A stretch of DNA of 64,000 nucleotides from NCBI GenBank assembly GCA_022432975.1, contig CM039506.1, positions 17,496,121 through 17,560,120 of the forward strand. The letters run 5' to 3'. Positions 1 to 10,659 of the stretch are shown here, piece after piece (position 1 is the first letter of the stretch; every line of letters begins with the position of its first letter). Made by a program: the position numbers and the translations under genes. Source of the stretch: Begonia masoniana (taxonomy: Eukaryota > Streptophyta > Magnoliopsida > Cucurbitales > Begoniaceae). Under the pieces are notes generated by a model, which made no database searches, was not told the origin of the DNA, and saw nothing but the letters and a program-made list of their open reading frames with translations.

Positions 1-178
1 ATGGATTTAACACACGACATCCACCGGTGACTAAACGACAAAACTTCTACTACATCATCCGATGGATTTAACACTTGACATCCACCGGTCACTAAACGAC
101 AAATTACATTCTACATCATCCGATGAACTTAACACCCGACATCCACCGGTCACAAAACGACAAATTTTCTACTTATAT
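1..178. repeat. 60-61-bp tandem repeat, three units
   Basis: Three imperfect head-to-tail units, each containing GACATCCACCGGTCAC or a close variant followed by AAACGACAAA and a CTACATCATCCGATG boundary. It sits where other copies of this LTR family carry their palindromic or tandem cassette. Confidence 0.8.
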
Positions 179-751
179 CTTCTGATAGACAACAGAACAA
201 TAACTCAGCACCCGCCAATAGACATCGTCTATCAATAGAGAACAGAGCGACATTTCAACTACTCCTTGCTATACAAACACAACTCTGACTACGAAAGGAA
301 ATTTACTCACTTCACTGTAACAATTCAGAAACAATTCAAAACATTGCATTACTCAAAATCCAGTAAGAACCAACATTAAAACTCAACAAAATACTATTTT
401 CAGAAAGATCTCAAAGGCGTATTCAAAACATTGAAACCACTACTGTCATGAAATCTCAACACGCTTAAATTGAAACATTGTCAACTAAACCTTCACACCA
501 ACAGACATCAGTTAAACCGCCTCATCAGGATACCAAAACGTGGCATGAATGTGCGTCAACAACTTCTCCTATTCCTCAGCAAATTCAGAGAACTCTCCAG
601 TAGTTACCTCAACACCTACATCACAAAACTCATCTATTAGCCTAATGCTAAGCAAGTAAAACAACAATGAAATGATATGCTGAAACATAAAACCTAAACA
701 TGCAGTTTCTACTTTCTCATCTCAGTTGTACATTCGTTCGTTTACTGATCT

Positions 752-945
752 GATCCCTCGATTCCCTTGGGAGTGGGATCAATTCTCCCAATGTTATACA
801 TCTTCTACTTGATTAAGGGGCGGATGAATTCCCTTAATAGCTATTCTGATCCCTCAGTTCCCTTGGGAGTGGGATCAGTTCTCCCAATGTTATACATCCT
901 CTACTCGATTAAGGGGCGGATGAATTCCCTTAATAGCTATTACAT
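752..945. repeat. 96-bp direct duplication inside the LTR-1 intron
   Basis: Two nearly identical units, each starting GATCCCTC and running through GGGAGTGGGATC, GGGGCGGATGAATTCCC and TTAATAGCTATT. They lie within the putative LTR intron 1099-616. LTR-2 and LTR-3 also carry a two-unit tandem (GGCCGTCCTGGA...) in the equivalent intron. Confidence 0.8.
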
Positions 946-1599
946 TTCAATCTATACTTGCCTTTCCGTGCCACTACATATAAATTCATTTTCGTATTCT
1001 TTTAAAAACATGATGCATAACACATAGAAAATACTTAAGCATGCATAAACCTACTATTTTGTGATGTAGGCCCAAAGACACACACAATACTTCACTTACT
1101 TGGATTCATGGGGAAATGTTTGGTTGCTAACCACTTCGGGTTCTGCTCAAACCTAAATAGACAGTGTATTAGTTAAACTTCATTCTAAACTATCCAGGAG
1201 TCTAAGGAAATTAGTTTGGAAGCTCAGATCTTCGTGCATTCCTGATTCTGCACTTAACCCGAAACTACACTCATTCGCAACACTCCCAAAACACATACAT
1301 TGCACTCCCTCTGTTATCTAACCGTCTAGTCATAAGGAAAAATGAAGGAACTCACCTAAGTCGGAGAAATCGCTGGAGAAATCGAAGGGAGGGCCTCCTA
1401 GAGCACTCTGCTAAGCTAAGGAGCTGAGAGTCGAAAAGAATTGGAAAACAGTGGCGGCTACAATGCATTAAATCCAAAAACCTATTCCTTAAATACGTTA
1501 TCCATTTTAAATTTCTAATTACTCTTATGCCCTTGCTTAGTCATCCATTAACCCCACTTTTACTATTGTCATTAAAGTGTGTCATTAATTTAGAAAGAA

Positions 1600-2890
1600 A
1601 TAAGACTTGGTTCTATAGAACCGAGTGTTACATAGAGTGTTTCTAAGTTTTTTTTTTTTATATTGGTAGGTTATCGAGCGAGTGAATTGATTGGACGTAG
1701 TGAGCAACCGAGTGTCGAGCAACCAGGTAAGTACAGGAGTGTTTTTGTTGCCTTCGGGCCTACACCATAGAACGGTAGGGATTGTTGTTGGTTGTTTTGA
1801 GTTTGTTGGTTTTATTTCATGCATCATTGTTTTCAACCTACGAAATACGTATTTGACATGTTGAGTGATGAAAATAAAATGTAAGATAAGAAAATAGATA
1901 TGCAACTTGGTCTCGAGTAGAATAGCCTCGTCGGGCAAGTGGCTCGTTTGTAGCAGCCCGAGAGGGATCTTACGAGAGATGTTATGCTAAATTACGTAAT
2001 GTGTTGTAAGTATGAATGCCTCGACCTGATCGTGCTAGAAGGCACACTGAAGATTCTACGATCGATATGGGAGGAGATTCGGTATGGCCGTCCCGGATTG
2101 TTTAGGATATATGCCTCCGATCTTGCTCCGTGGGTCAAGGTGTGGCCGTCCTGGATTGTGTTGGGGCACGTGCCTACTTGATTCACATGCAAGTGAAAGA
2201 TAAATGCAATGAAAATGAAATGAAAACAACAGAGCTTGTAGAAACTGCATTTAAGGGTTGAGTTGAGCATGCATTGTTTAAAGTGCATTACTCCCTACTT
2301 ACTAAGCATTAGGCTTACTTTTGTGTTCTGTGGTGTAGGTGACGAGTTGTATTCAGGTGAGCTGGATGAAGGAGCCTAGTGCTAGGTTGCAGTCGGTGGT
2401 GCATGGAGCATGCCAGTGCGGGCACTTGTTGGGGCGCCTCAGTCACGTTCCTCGGGTAGTCGGTGGGGAGTTTGTATTTTCCTCTGTTGACAGTTTGAGT
2501 ATTTTGGATCGGTATTGTTGAATTGTACTTGGTGTAAATATGTGTGGATTTGGTTTAGATGGTTTTATAGACATGTGTTTTCAGGTTTTGGAATTTAAAG
2601 AAATTTTAGCCGTTATATTGCTCGTTTTTATTTTAAAGTAAATAACGTCGGGATTCACTTTTCTCTATATTTTTGTTAATCGTTTCGAGTCGGTTTTCCG
2701 AGATTTTTTTGGGGCACGGAGTTGGGGATGTCGGGAATGTGTGGGTAAATTTTCAGGTAATTTGGAGATGTTTGGCTTGGAGAAAAATGAAGAAAAGTGG
2801 TAAATGGTCGAAAAATGGCGCACAGGGCGCGTTGGCACCCGAGAGGGTGCCAAACGTTCGGCGCCTGCGCGCGCGGGAGGCTGATTCTGG
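1600..2890 (+). mobile_element. LTR-2: 5'-truncated copy of the intron-bearing LTR family
   Basis: Plus-strand fragment homologous to the complete solo LTR at 18210-20903 (opposite strand). A T-rich tract and TATTGGTAG acceptor precede a 57-nt microexon (1670-1726) ending ACCAG|GTAAGTA. The intron is 1727-2338, with TTACTAAGCATTAGGCTTA at 2299-2317 and acceptor GGTGTAG|GTGACGAG. Two GGCCGTCC(C/T)GGATTGT units lie in the intron. A hairpin with 9-bp arms and GAGA loop (2832-2853) lies in the GC-rich cassette. Homology to LTR-3 fades after about 2885, so the LTR end is not defined. Confidence 0.6.
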
Positions 2891-3764
2891 TTGTAGTAAC
2901 TCATTATCCTTTCTTTCTTGTTGTTTGGCTCCTCTCTTATAAAGTGGTTTTAGAGAGAGATTTCGAAGCTAATTTTAGAGAGAGAAAGAAAGAGAGACGG
3001 AATATTTCTTAATCAAAAAGAAAAAGGAGGTGGAACCTTCGAGTTTGAGGGATTGACCGGGGGAGTTGGTCTGATTTACGCCGCAATTTCAAAAACTAAT
3101 CTGCAGTAAATAAGGAAGAAGACGAGCCGCTGACGCTGGGGTGGGTAGATATCATATTTTTTATATTAATTAAAATATTATATATTTCAAGCACACTCCT
3201 CCCACGTGATATTTACAATAATGAAAGTTGCAAGTAGTTAACAATTATACAGTCGAATATTTTATCATATTAAATTCTAAATTTTTGAACTTTGTTCAAT
3301 CCTAATCTTTTTTTTTTTTAACAAATTGAATCTTAAATTTTAAACGATGAACAAATTAAACACCACTATTAATCCCCTCCGCACCATTCTCTTTTTTTAC
3401 CTCCAAAATCTCTTTCCACTTGGCTTTCGTGGCATCATATCGTCATGCACAGGTCATCCCATTGGAGAAACAGGTTGAATAACAATTCAAAGAAAGGGCA
3501 ATTTCGTCTCTATCAAATTAATACTTTTTTTCTTCCCCATAGTCTATGGTTTGAAAGGCGTTGGAATAATTGAATTTGCTACCAAGATTTTAAAAGTTGG
3601 GTTTCAATCTAATATTTCCTTCTAACAATCTACTCAAGTGTGTGTTCTAAGTCTTGAAGAAAGAGAGTTTACGAAATACAGCCCAAAGTGAAGAAGCTAG
3701 GCCCTTGTCATCTTCTTTTTTTTTTAAATTATTAAATTTGAAAGATTACGATTAGTTATGCAGT
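2890..3764. other. Non-coding, mostly AT-rich; nothing recognised
   Basis: Purine-rich GAGAGA stretches near 2950-3000, then A/T-rich sequence with poly-T runs. No ORF with domain similarity and no clean repeat boundary seen. Confidence 0.5.
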
Positions 3765-4938
3765 GTCACATAAGGTGTTACTGATGACACCGATAATGAA
3801 TGCAATGACAAACAATATAAATATGCAGAAATAAATGAGACAGGAGGTTGTTAACGCAGTTCGGCAACCAGCCTACGTCTGTGGGGCCACGCCCAGATAT
3901 AAAAACATTTCTTTGAGTTCACAAAATTACAAGACAATCGAACTTATACAAATAAATACTCCCTCTTATCTTTGTCGCCGCCTCTAGCTAACTTCCCCAA
4001 TGAAACTGTTTTTGCGAGATCCCCTCGACTTAAGATTGACCTCTCCCGAGATCTAGATAACAACAAGCTCCCCTTGTCGTTGATTCCTCCCGGAACCCGT
4101 GTTATGGCAAGATCCCCTCGCCCACTATCAAAGTGACAAGCTTCCCTTGTCTAAAAATAGAACTCCTCCTGAGTTCGAATGCAGCCTCCTCCCGAGACTA
4201 AGCTTCAATGATGAACAAAGAAAATTGCCTCTTGGGACACCCTCTGGAACACTAACAGGTTGTTTTCGGACACAATACACAACACACTCAATAAATCGAT
4301 GCAATCCACAGCATAAGAAGAGTGTGTAAAACAATCACAGACCCAGACGCAGAAACGTTGGAAGTGAAAGAAAAGCGACGGCTCGGAAAAATGAAAAAAC
4401 CTTCTCACGCGAAAGTAAAAATTCCGTCGTCAAAATCAGCTTTCTCAGAAAAAACGAAAGCTTTAAATAACCTTGGTAACTTCCATATCATTGAATCAGA
4501 ACAGTTACCAAATTGGATATGACGCCGCAAGATTTAAGGAAAACAAATCTTAACAAATTCGGTTATGTGACACACCGTGTGATATTTTAAGAAAATATCT
4601 CCAACAAATCAGATATTCGCCCAATAAATTAGGAAATCATCCCATTAATCATGGGAACTCGAAGCCCAGCAGATTTAGCTATATTTCCATCAAACCGACT
4701 TACCAAATAAAAGATTTCCAAAAAGCAAGTGCCTATTACTTTTTCAATAACTTTCCCAATATTTTTGTTTCCTTATTTTTCTCTTTCACAGAATCTTCAT
4801 GATTGATAATAGGACGCCATCCAATAATCAGAATAACCTATTTCTTGATCACCAAGAAATAAATTAACAATTCGATAATCATGGAATAAATATATTATTT
4901 TCATAATATATTGCCAAAAAAATCAATGTCAACACATA
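3765..4938 (-). mobile_element. Possible copia-type solo LTR or LTR fragment
   Basis: The right edge reads, on the minus strand, TGTTGACATTGATTTTTTTG, the typical start of many Ty1/copia LTRs. The left part contains a GTTAACGCAGTTCGGCAACC segment of the kind common in plant copia LTRs. No matching TSD could be found and the left boundary is uncertain, so extent and type are tentative. Confidence 0.3.
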
Positions 4939-4979
4939 TGCAACATCTTTGCATTTATAGAGCTGACCCTAAAAAATTT

Positions 4980-5330
4980 TCAACCTGAGCCGGCTTGTGA
5001 GCTACGAACCTAAAGAGCCGAGCCGAGCCGAGCCGGCTCAACAAGAACAACGAGCCGAGCTTAACGAGCTGAGCTTACATAAATAAAATTATTTTATATA
5101 AATATATTATATATTTCATTAATCTTTTATTTATCAAAATTATAATAAATATTTATTATAGTAATAATAAAATATAATAGATACTTAGTTGTGTAAAATG
5201 TAAATAATGAAAATATTTATTTAATACAAAAATAAAATTTAATTATAAAAAAATAGGAAAAAATAAATATATAAAAAAATATAACATTCGATACTAATTT
5301 GATCGTAATTACTTGACAGCGGGGCAGCCC
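4980..5330. repeat. GAGCC-motif repeat and AT-rich tract
   Basis: GAGCCGAGCCGAGCCGAGCC around 5010-5035, with further CGAGCCGAGC and GAGCTGAGC units, followed by about 200 bp of A/T-rich sequence. Looks like the edge of a dispersed repeat; family not determined. Confidence 0.4.
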
Positions 5331-5473
5331 GCAGTCGACAGACGAGAGTGAGAGCAACGACGTTGCGTCATTGCTCTTTCTCTGGCTCTGTTTTAGAGGG
5401 CCGAGGGTGGCGGGTAGCTAGTGGGGCAGCCGATAGACGAGACTTGAAAGACAAACATCTGCAACATATTGTG

Positions 5474-5476
<3 letters not shown>

Positions 5477-5509
<33 letters not shown>
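5477..5509. repeat. (GA)n microsatellite
   Basis: About 16 GA units upstream of the NHD1-like exons, in the region where a promoter or 5' UTR would lie. Confidence 0.9.
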
Positions 5510-5513
<4 letters not shown>

Positions 5514-5640
5514 ATGTGTATGAGCAGCAGGGGAAAGAGATGGAAAAACATGGGCAATGGCCATTTTTGAAGAAAGTGGCGCGGATCAAGTCCTCTTGAA
5601 TCTTTGATTTCCTTCTCCGCCGCTGCAACCTATGAACAAA

Positions 5641-7233
5641 AGTGATTTTTGGGTCCCATTTGTCCACTTCCTATCATCTCAAGAAATGTTTACTTCGCTC
5701 CTCCCCTTCTCCTATTTCGCTTACACCTCAAAGCAGTGGGGGAAAGCCTCTGCGTGCAATTAGCACAACTAGATTTCTTGGTAATGGCCTGATAATCAGA
5801 GCTGAAGACAAGGCCATGGATTCTTCCTCGTCTTTCTCTCCATCAGTTCGGAGACCACAAGCGCAACCCGGCTCTGAACAACAGCTGGAGGTTCCTTTTT
5901 TTTTTTTTTTAACAGAATTTGGATCGTGTGTACCTTCATTTTCATTGAATTTGTTTGCTCATGGCATTGGATATTTATAATTGTGGAAGTGCTCAATTCT
6001 GAAAATTTTATACAAATCATTGAATCTTCATCTTCTCTAGTTTGAATTTGACTGATGGTGTAATTATAAAATCCACCTGTAATTATAACATATAGTACTA
6101 GTTATTGAATAAAATCCCGCGAACTCAGTTGAGTGTCATTGTCTTTAACTTCTTTCTTAGTGCTTGGACAAGAATTATGATTTATGGTTTGAGAATTTGA
6201 CTTTGTGCAAGAAATTAGTTGAAGGGATCTGCAAAAACATCGCATTTTAATCTTTAAGCTATTTATTGGATTATATGAATGTGTAAATTGTCTTACTGTG
6301 GTGTTTCTAATGACATGAGCAACGATTTATACTATCAGGAACTGTCATCACAGCTGTGTGATCCTTTATGTTCGGTTGATGAAACAAGCTCACAGGATTT
6401 TGAAGCAAATCACCAGCCAAAGACTGACATTTTAAAAGCTATTGCAATATTTGCAGCAGCTGTGACTGGGGCAGTAGCAATTAACCATTCGTGGGTTGTG
6501 CTAATCAGGTTCACTCACTGTTTTGTCTAATTTGACAGCTTCTTATGTGCAGGATCTTGAAATGGCAATATTGTTTGGATTAGGATATGCAGGGATCATA
6601 TTTGAAGAGTCTCCTGCCTTCAACAAGAGTAGAGTAGGATTGTTGATGGCTGTCAGCTTGTGGGTCGTCAGAAGTATTGGTGTAATACAAAAAAGTTCTT
6701 TACTCTATTAGTTCCATAGTTTCGTGATATGAACTTCTGACGATGAGAAAATTGAATTTCATTATATTAACTTTTGAAAAATTCATATTCATTTATCATC
6801 TACATGATAAATAATTCAGAAATGGAACAACACCTATTTAACATACAGCTAGCTGTCTTTGCAGTCCCATGAATTTCTCGAAATTAGGAATATTTACGCT
6901 CCTAAAACCGTGTGATTTGATATTCTATGATAGTATGATTTTCATTATTTACCCTCGAACTAGCAATAGTTGGAAAATTGTGTTTATTTTCATAATGAAT
7001 CTTTAGTTTTTTCTCCCAAATCTTGACATAGTTTCATGATTTTGTTTTTTGTCTAGGCGTCGTTTAATGATGTAGCTCTAGCAGAGCTATCCCATGCATC
7101 TGGTAAAGTTAGTGAAGTTATATTTTTCTTGCTTGGTGCAATGAACATAGTAGAGATTGTTGATGCTTATCAGGGATTTAAGTTGGTGACCAATAATATT
7201 GCCACTCAAAAGCCACGAACTCTCCTTTGGGTG
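5641..7233 (+). pseudogene. NHD1: NHD1-like plastid Na+/H+ antiporter, truncated after exon 4
   Basis: Four exons of an NhaD-type sodium/proton antiporter; the Arabidopsis homologue NHD1 exports Na+ across the chloroplast envelope. Exon 1 (5641-5890) encodes a Ser/Thr-rich transit-peptide-like stretch. Exon 2 (6339-6508) has the CDPLCSVDE motif and first membrane segment. Exon 3 (6553-6681) includes GYAGIIFEES and LLMAVSLWVVRSIG. Exon 4 (7057-7233) includes FFLLGAMNIVEIVDAYQGF and KPRTLLWV. All introns are GT-AG. Damage: the exon 1 frame has a stop just upstream (5632-5634) and no ATG before 5815. Exon 2 appears to lack one base before its donor (about 6499-6508), shifting frame against exon 3. 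The remaining C-terminal exons, with most of the transporter helices, are absent; integrase-derived sequence begins 83 bp later. Family call is firm; loss of function is inferred. Confidence 0.85.
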
Positions 7234-7315
7234 GTCAGTGTTCTATATTCGGTATTTATTTCCTCTCGTTTGATTATATATAAATGAGGCTTTTGATGTA
7301 AGTCGTAACTATTTC

Positions 7316-7652
7316 AGGTCATCCTTGGATAGATATTAGTTTAGATTTCATTCTAGAACTTTCACGTACCGCAAGAGCCAAAGATTCAATTATGGTGGTA
7401 GTGGACAGATTTTTCAAGATGACTCATTTTATTTTTGCTTGTGTTAAGACTGATGACGCCAAGGATATTATACAACTCTTCTTTAAAGAGATATTTAGAC
7501 TACATAAAGTCTCTCATATTATAATATTTGACAGAGATATTAAATTTCTTAATGCGTTTTGGAGAACCTTATGGCTTTTAAAGTCAGACGTGTTTTCAAA
7601 ATCTAAATTGAATATAATAGTGTTTGATTCACTCCATATTAGAGAAAATTAA
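7316..7652 (+). mobile_element. Ty3/gypsy integrase catalytic-core fragment
   Basis: A reading frame from about 7319 to 7651 encodes the start of a retroviral-type integrase core: DISLDFI with the first catalytic Asp, [13 protein letters not shown], then a degraded second-Asp region ([15 protein letters not shown]). The final catalytic Glu region is missing. It begins in what would be NHD1 intron 4, in the same orientation as the gene. No LTR is seen next to it, so it is a relic whose insertion or deletion may have removed the rest of NHD1. Confidence 0.75.
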
Positions 7653-8040
7653 AGAAAAAATAAAATCAAGAATGTGAAAAATATGAAGATATCTCTTTCT
7701 TTTGTGTAAGGTTGGATGTTTAAACTTGACGAGCAGTGAGAACCTATTTTCTCCCCCTGACAGGAATAGGTAAGTATTTTCAGTCAATACGCAATAGGTA
7801 AGTAAATAAGAGAAATTAAATTTATTAGAAAATTAAAATAAAAGAAAAACATTACAATAATATTGATATACAAAGGATATCAACACCAACTATCAAGTAA
7901 AAATCATAATAAAAGCACACGAATCTTCATTGAAATCTTAGCCTGAAATCAAAACTAATTAAAAAAAAATTCTTCAATTTAATAGAAGAAAATTTTTGCC
8001 ATGTTCTCTTCAACCAGTTCCCATGGTTAAACCAGTTCTC
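7653..8040. other. AT-rich non-coding stretch
   Basis: A/T-rich sequence with a short GGAATAGGTAAGTA direct repeat near 7763-7805. No gene recognised. Confidence 0.4.
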
Positions 8041-8537
8041 CCCAAAGTTGGTGAAGCACGGTGAGATTTGCAGAGGCATCTCAAGAAGTTTATTAGTTTT
8101 TTTTTTTTGGTTTTTGAATGGAGACTGATGAAGATGATTTTTCCCATCTCTTAGGCTTCTAAGTGCAGACTTGTGTCAAATAACTCATCTTTTGATTGAA
8201 CAAATTTGTACTTATGTTTTTAGGTCGAAGAATTCAAATAACTCATCTTTTAATTGAACAAGTTTGTACTTGTGTCTTTAGGTCGAAGAATTCAAATAAC
8301 TCATCTTTGAACAAGTTACTTGTTCAATCAAAAGATGAGTTATTTGAATTCTTCGACCTAAAAACATAAGTACAAACTTGTTCAATCAAAAGATGAGTTA
8401 TTTGACACAAGCCTGCACTTAGAGGCCTAAGAGATGGGAAAAATCATCTTCATCCGTGTCCATCCAAAAACAAAAAAAAAACTAATAAACTTCTTGAAAT
8501 GCCTCTGCAAATCTCTCGATGCTTCACCAACTTTGGG
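8041..8537. repeat. Fold-back inverted repeat 1 (about 220-bp arms)
   Basis: CCCAAAGTTGGTGAAGCA at 8041 pairs with its complement ending at 8537, and matching continues inward through the TCATCTTTTGATTGAACAA and GGTCGAAGAATTC blocks to a centre near 8315. The left arm is longer because it carries an extra internal duplication of about 55 bp. Non-duplicated sequence continues to the right (8540-8690) with an open minus-strand frame, suggesting the arms derive from a gene or exon-like source. A transcript would fold into a long imperfect hairpin. Confidence 0.85.
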
Positions 8538-8739
8538 AAGTCCAACAATTTGAAATTTATGTCTCTATCCTCCGAGCATTGATTATCATCAAGTGATTTA
8601 GGAGGTGAAGCAAATCTCGTGATTGGCAGCTCCAGCATCTCTTCTAAGAGCCTCGGAGGACTCCTCGAAGGGCTTTCCGGCTACAACAAAAGACGTTTAT
8701 AAAAATGAAAAACTGAAGAATTTAAAATGTAAGAGATGA

Positions 8740-9412
8740 AGCAAAAACTAACTTTATTAAGAGATGATAGCTCTTGGGGCCAACCTAAAGAGAAAAACAA
8801 AAGCAACCCACAAGTACAAGGATATTAACGGCATAAATATTGAAACAAATTATATTCAAATTCTTGATTTTGTTAGTTACCGATACCAAGTCCAAAGGTC
8901 TTCAAAAAATAATCCATTTCTATTGCCCCTTCCTGGTGTTGGGCTTTGATGCATTCTTTATGCTTGTGCAAAAATCTTTCCTCTGCGATGTCTTTTTCAT
9001 GTAGAAGAAGAACATTGGTACTAGGAAAGTTCTTGCTGACATTACAAACTCACGAAAAAAGTTCTTGCATTCTGCTTCTTCTTCGATGTCTGGTTTCTTC
9101 GTAAGTTTGTAAATGTCAACAAGAACTTTCCTAGTACCAGTGTTCTTCTTCGTCATGAAAAAAACATCGTAGAGGAAATATTTTTGCACAAGTATGAAGA
9201 ATACATCAAAGCTCAAACCAGAAAAGGGCAATGGAAATGGATTATTTTTTGAAAACCTTTGGACTTGATAACGGTAACTAACAAAATCAAGAATTTGAAT
9301 ATAATTTGTTTCAATATTTATGCAGTTAATATTCTTGTACTCGTGGGTTGCTTTTGTTTTTCTCTTTAGGCCCCAAGAGCTACCATCTCTTAATAAAGTT
9401 AGTTTTGTGTTT
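8740..9412. repeat. Fold-back inverted repeat 2 (about 315-bp arms) plus third direct copy
   Basis: Arms 8740-9056 and 9097-9412 are near-perfect complements; shared blocks include AGTAAAGTTAGTTTT-like outer ends, TTCTTGATTTTGTTAG, and the inner TTTCCTAGTACCA block. They flank a spacer of about 40 bp. A third, direct copy of the spacer/inner-arm sequence lies at 9413-9500 and runs on into unduplicated sequence, so the right-hand copy is probably the source. Minus-strand reading frames span the arms but match no family I recognise. Could yield hairpin-derived small RNA. Confidence 0.85.
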
Positions 9413-10235
9413 GCTTCTTCTTCGATGTCTGTTTTCTTCGTGAGTTTGTAATGTCTGCAAGAACTTTCCTAATACAGTGTTCTTCTTCGACATGTTCTTC
9501 GCCCCAATTTCTTCTTCGATAACAGCAAAGTTATTCTTTGTCACCAATTTTCTGAAGCCTTCTTTCTTCCACTAAAGCTAAGCCTGCCTTTCTTCATGGC
9601 AGCTGCATAATTTCCTAATACCAATGTGTTAATACCGTATCTGGAGGAAGGATTTTTGGTTGGCTGAGTTCAAATCAAAGAAAATAAAGGTTTTTTTTTT
9701 TTTTTTAAATCTGCCTAATATTATCGAGTAATCAAAAAAAAAAAAAAACTTGAAGAACAAAATATTTATAAAGAGGAATTCCTAATTATTCAGAACTTAA
9801 TCGAATCGTTCGTTTGGGTCTTGCAAGCTCATATATTCTTCAGATTTCAAAGCGCAATCTGATTAATCGGCAAAGAACAGAAGAATTGATTCATAGGTCT
9901 CAAAAAGTCGTTTCTTTATTCCAAAATTTTCAGAAATAGATGCAAAAATCGATAATGTTCGCGATTAGCGGATTAAAAAGGAAATAAAATAAAGAATCTG
10001 AAAGAGCAGAGAGTAGAGAGCTTACCTTCGGGGTTCGTCCATCACGGGCTGACAAAGGAAAAGCCGAAAAGGGAGCCGAAGAGAGAGTGCGACGGTAATG
10101 TCTAGAATAATGGAGAGGCGTCTGCCGAAGTCGAGGACGAAGAGAGCAGAGAAGAAGCGACTGTGGAAGAGGAGTGAACTGTCTGGAGAGAACCGACGAC
10201 AATAGATTAAATAGGGTTAGCAAATTAGGGTTTAA
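9413..10235 (-). other. Possible exons of an unrecognised minus-strand gene
   Basis: On the minus strand, 10223-10026 is open and encodes an Arg/Ser/Leu-rich, acid-poor stretch (like a mitochondrial presequence) ending at a good donor CCGAAG|GTAAGC at 10026-10021, but no ATG opens it. Further left, 9600-9420 encodes a basic segment (MKKGRLSFSGRKKASENW), then the sequence duplicated in the fold-back. No conserved domain is recognised. It may be the remains of the gene from which the inverted repeats arose. Poly-T and poly-A tracts occur at 9690-9750. Confidence 0.3.
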
Positions 10236-10659
10236 ATGGTCCGGTTCGGTTTACTGTAGAAATTATAATTCATGATGGAATAAAATTAAAATCTTTTGAT
10301 TCCTAAAAGATATCGTCATTCTAATAAAAGCCAAGTAGAAAAAGATCTTCGACGTCTACATAGGATTACCTTAATCCAACGGCTTTAATTATTTCTCGCT
10401 TATTCAATAATCCTATTTTAACGGTGGAAAATCACTAAATTTCAAATTGTCATCTCCTTCGCAAACTAGCCGCTACATATCTGATTTTTCGGTATGCCTG
10501 TCTTTCCAAACTGTCCTTCTTTCCTTTCAATGGCTTCCTTCCCCTTCTAACAAGTCATCGTCGTCTTCGCCGACTTCAAGCAGGGTCCTTCCGAACCCTG
10601 TTTTGAGAAACTCCGAAACTGCCAACCCAGTCTGAAGGAGTTTCGCCGGAGGCCTATTT
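10236..10659. other. Probable promoter/5' UTR region between divergent genes
   Basis: A/T-rich then pyrimidine-rich leader-like sequence between the minus-strand leader at 10223 and the plus-strand ATG at 10660. No specific element can be named. Confidence 0.35.

Larger units (their letters stand above)
1..1570 (-). mobile_element. LTR-1: partial intron-bearing LTR (cut by window start)
   Basis: Minus-strand LTR with the gene-like layout shared by eight LTRs here. Reading the minus strand, a pyrimidine-rich leader exon ends at 1356 with donor CTTAG|GTGAGT. A 27-nt microexon lies at 1100-1126 between acceptor GGTTAG and donor CCAA|GTAAGTG. An intron runs from 1099 to 616 and ends in GATGTAG|GTG, preceded by a CTTGCTTAGCATTAGGCT box. 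The distal part carries a three-unit tandem repeat. No protein domain is seen. Neither LTR end can be fixed: the distal end is outside the window and the 5' end near 1570 is inferred from spacing in the other copies. Splice sites are read from sequence; membership of the family is inference. Confidence 0.5.

Noticed and set aside
1..178. Possible CRISPR array (three similar units)
   Set aside because: Units are contiguous tandem repeats without unique spacers, in plant nuclear DNA.
7392..7652. Functional integrase gene
   Set aside because: Only part of the catalytic core remains, without the final Glu region, zinc domain or LTRs.
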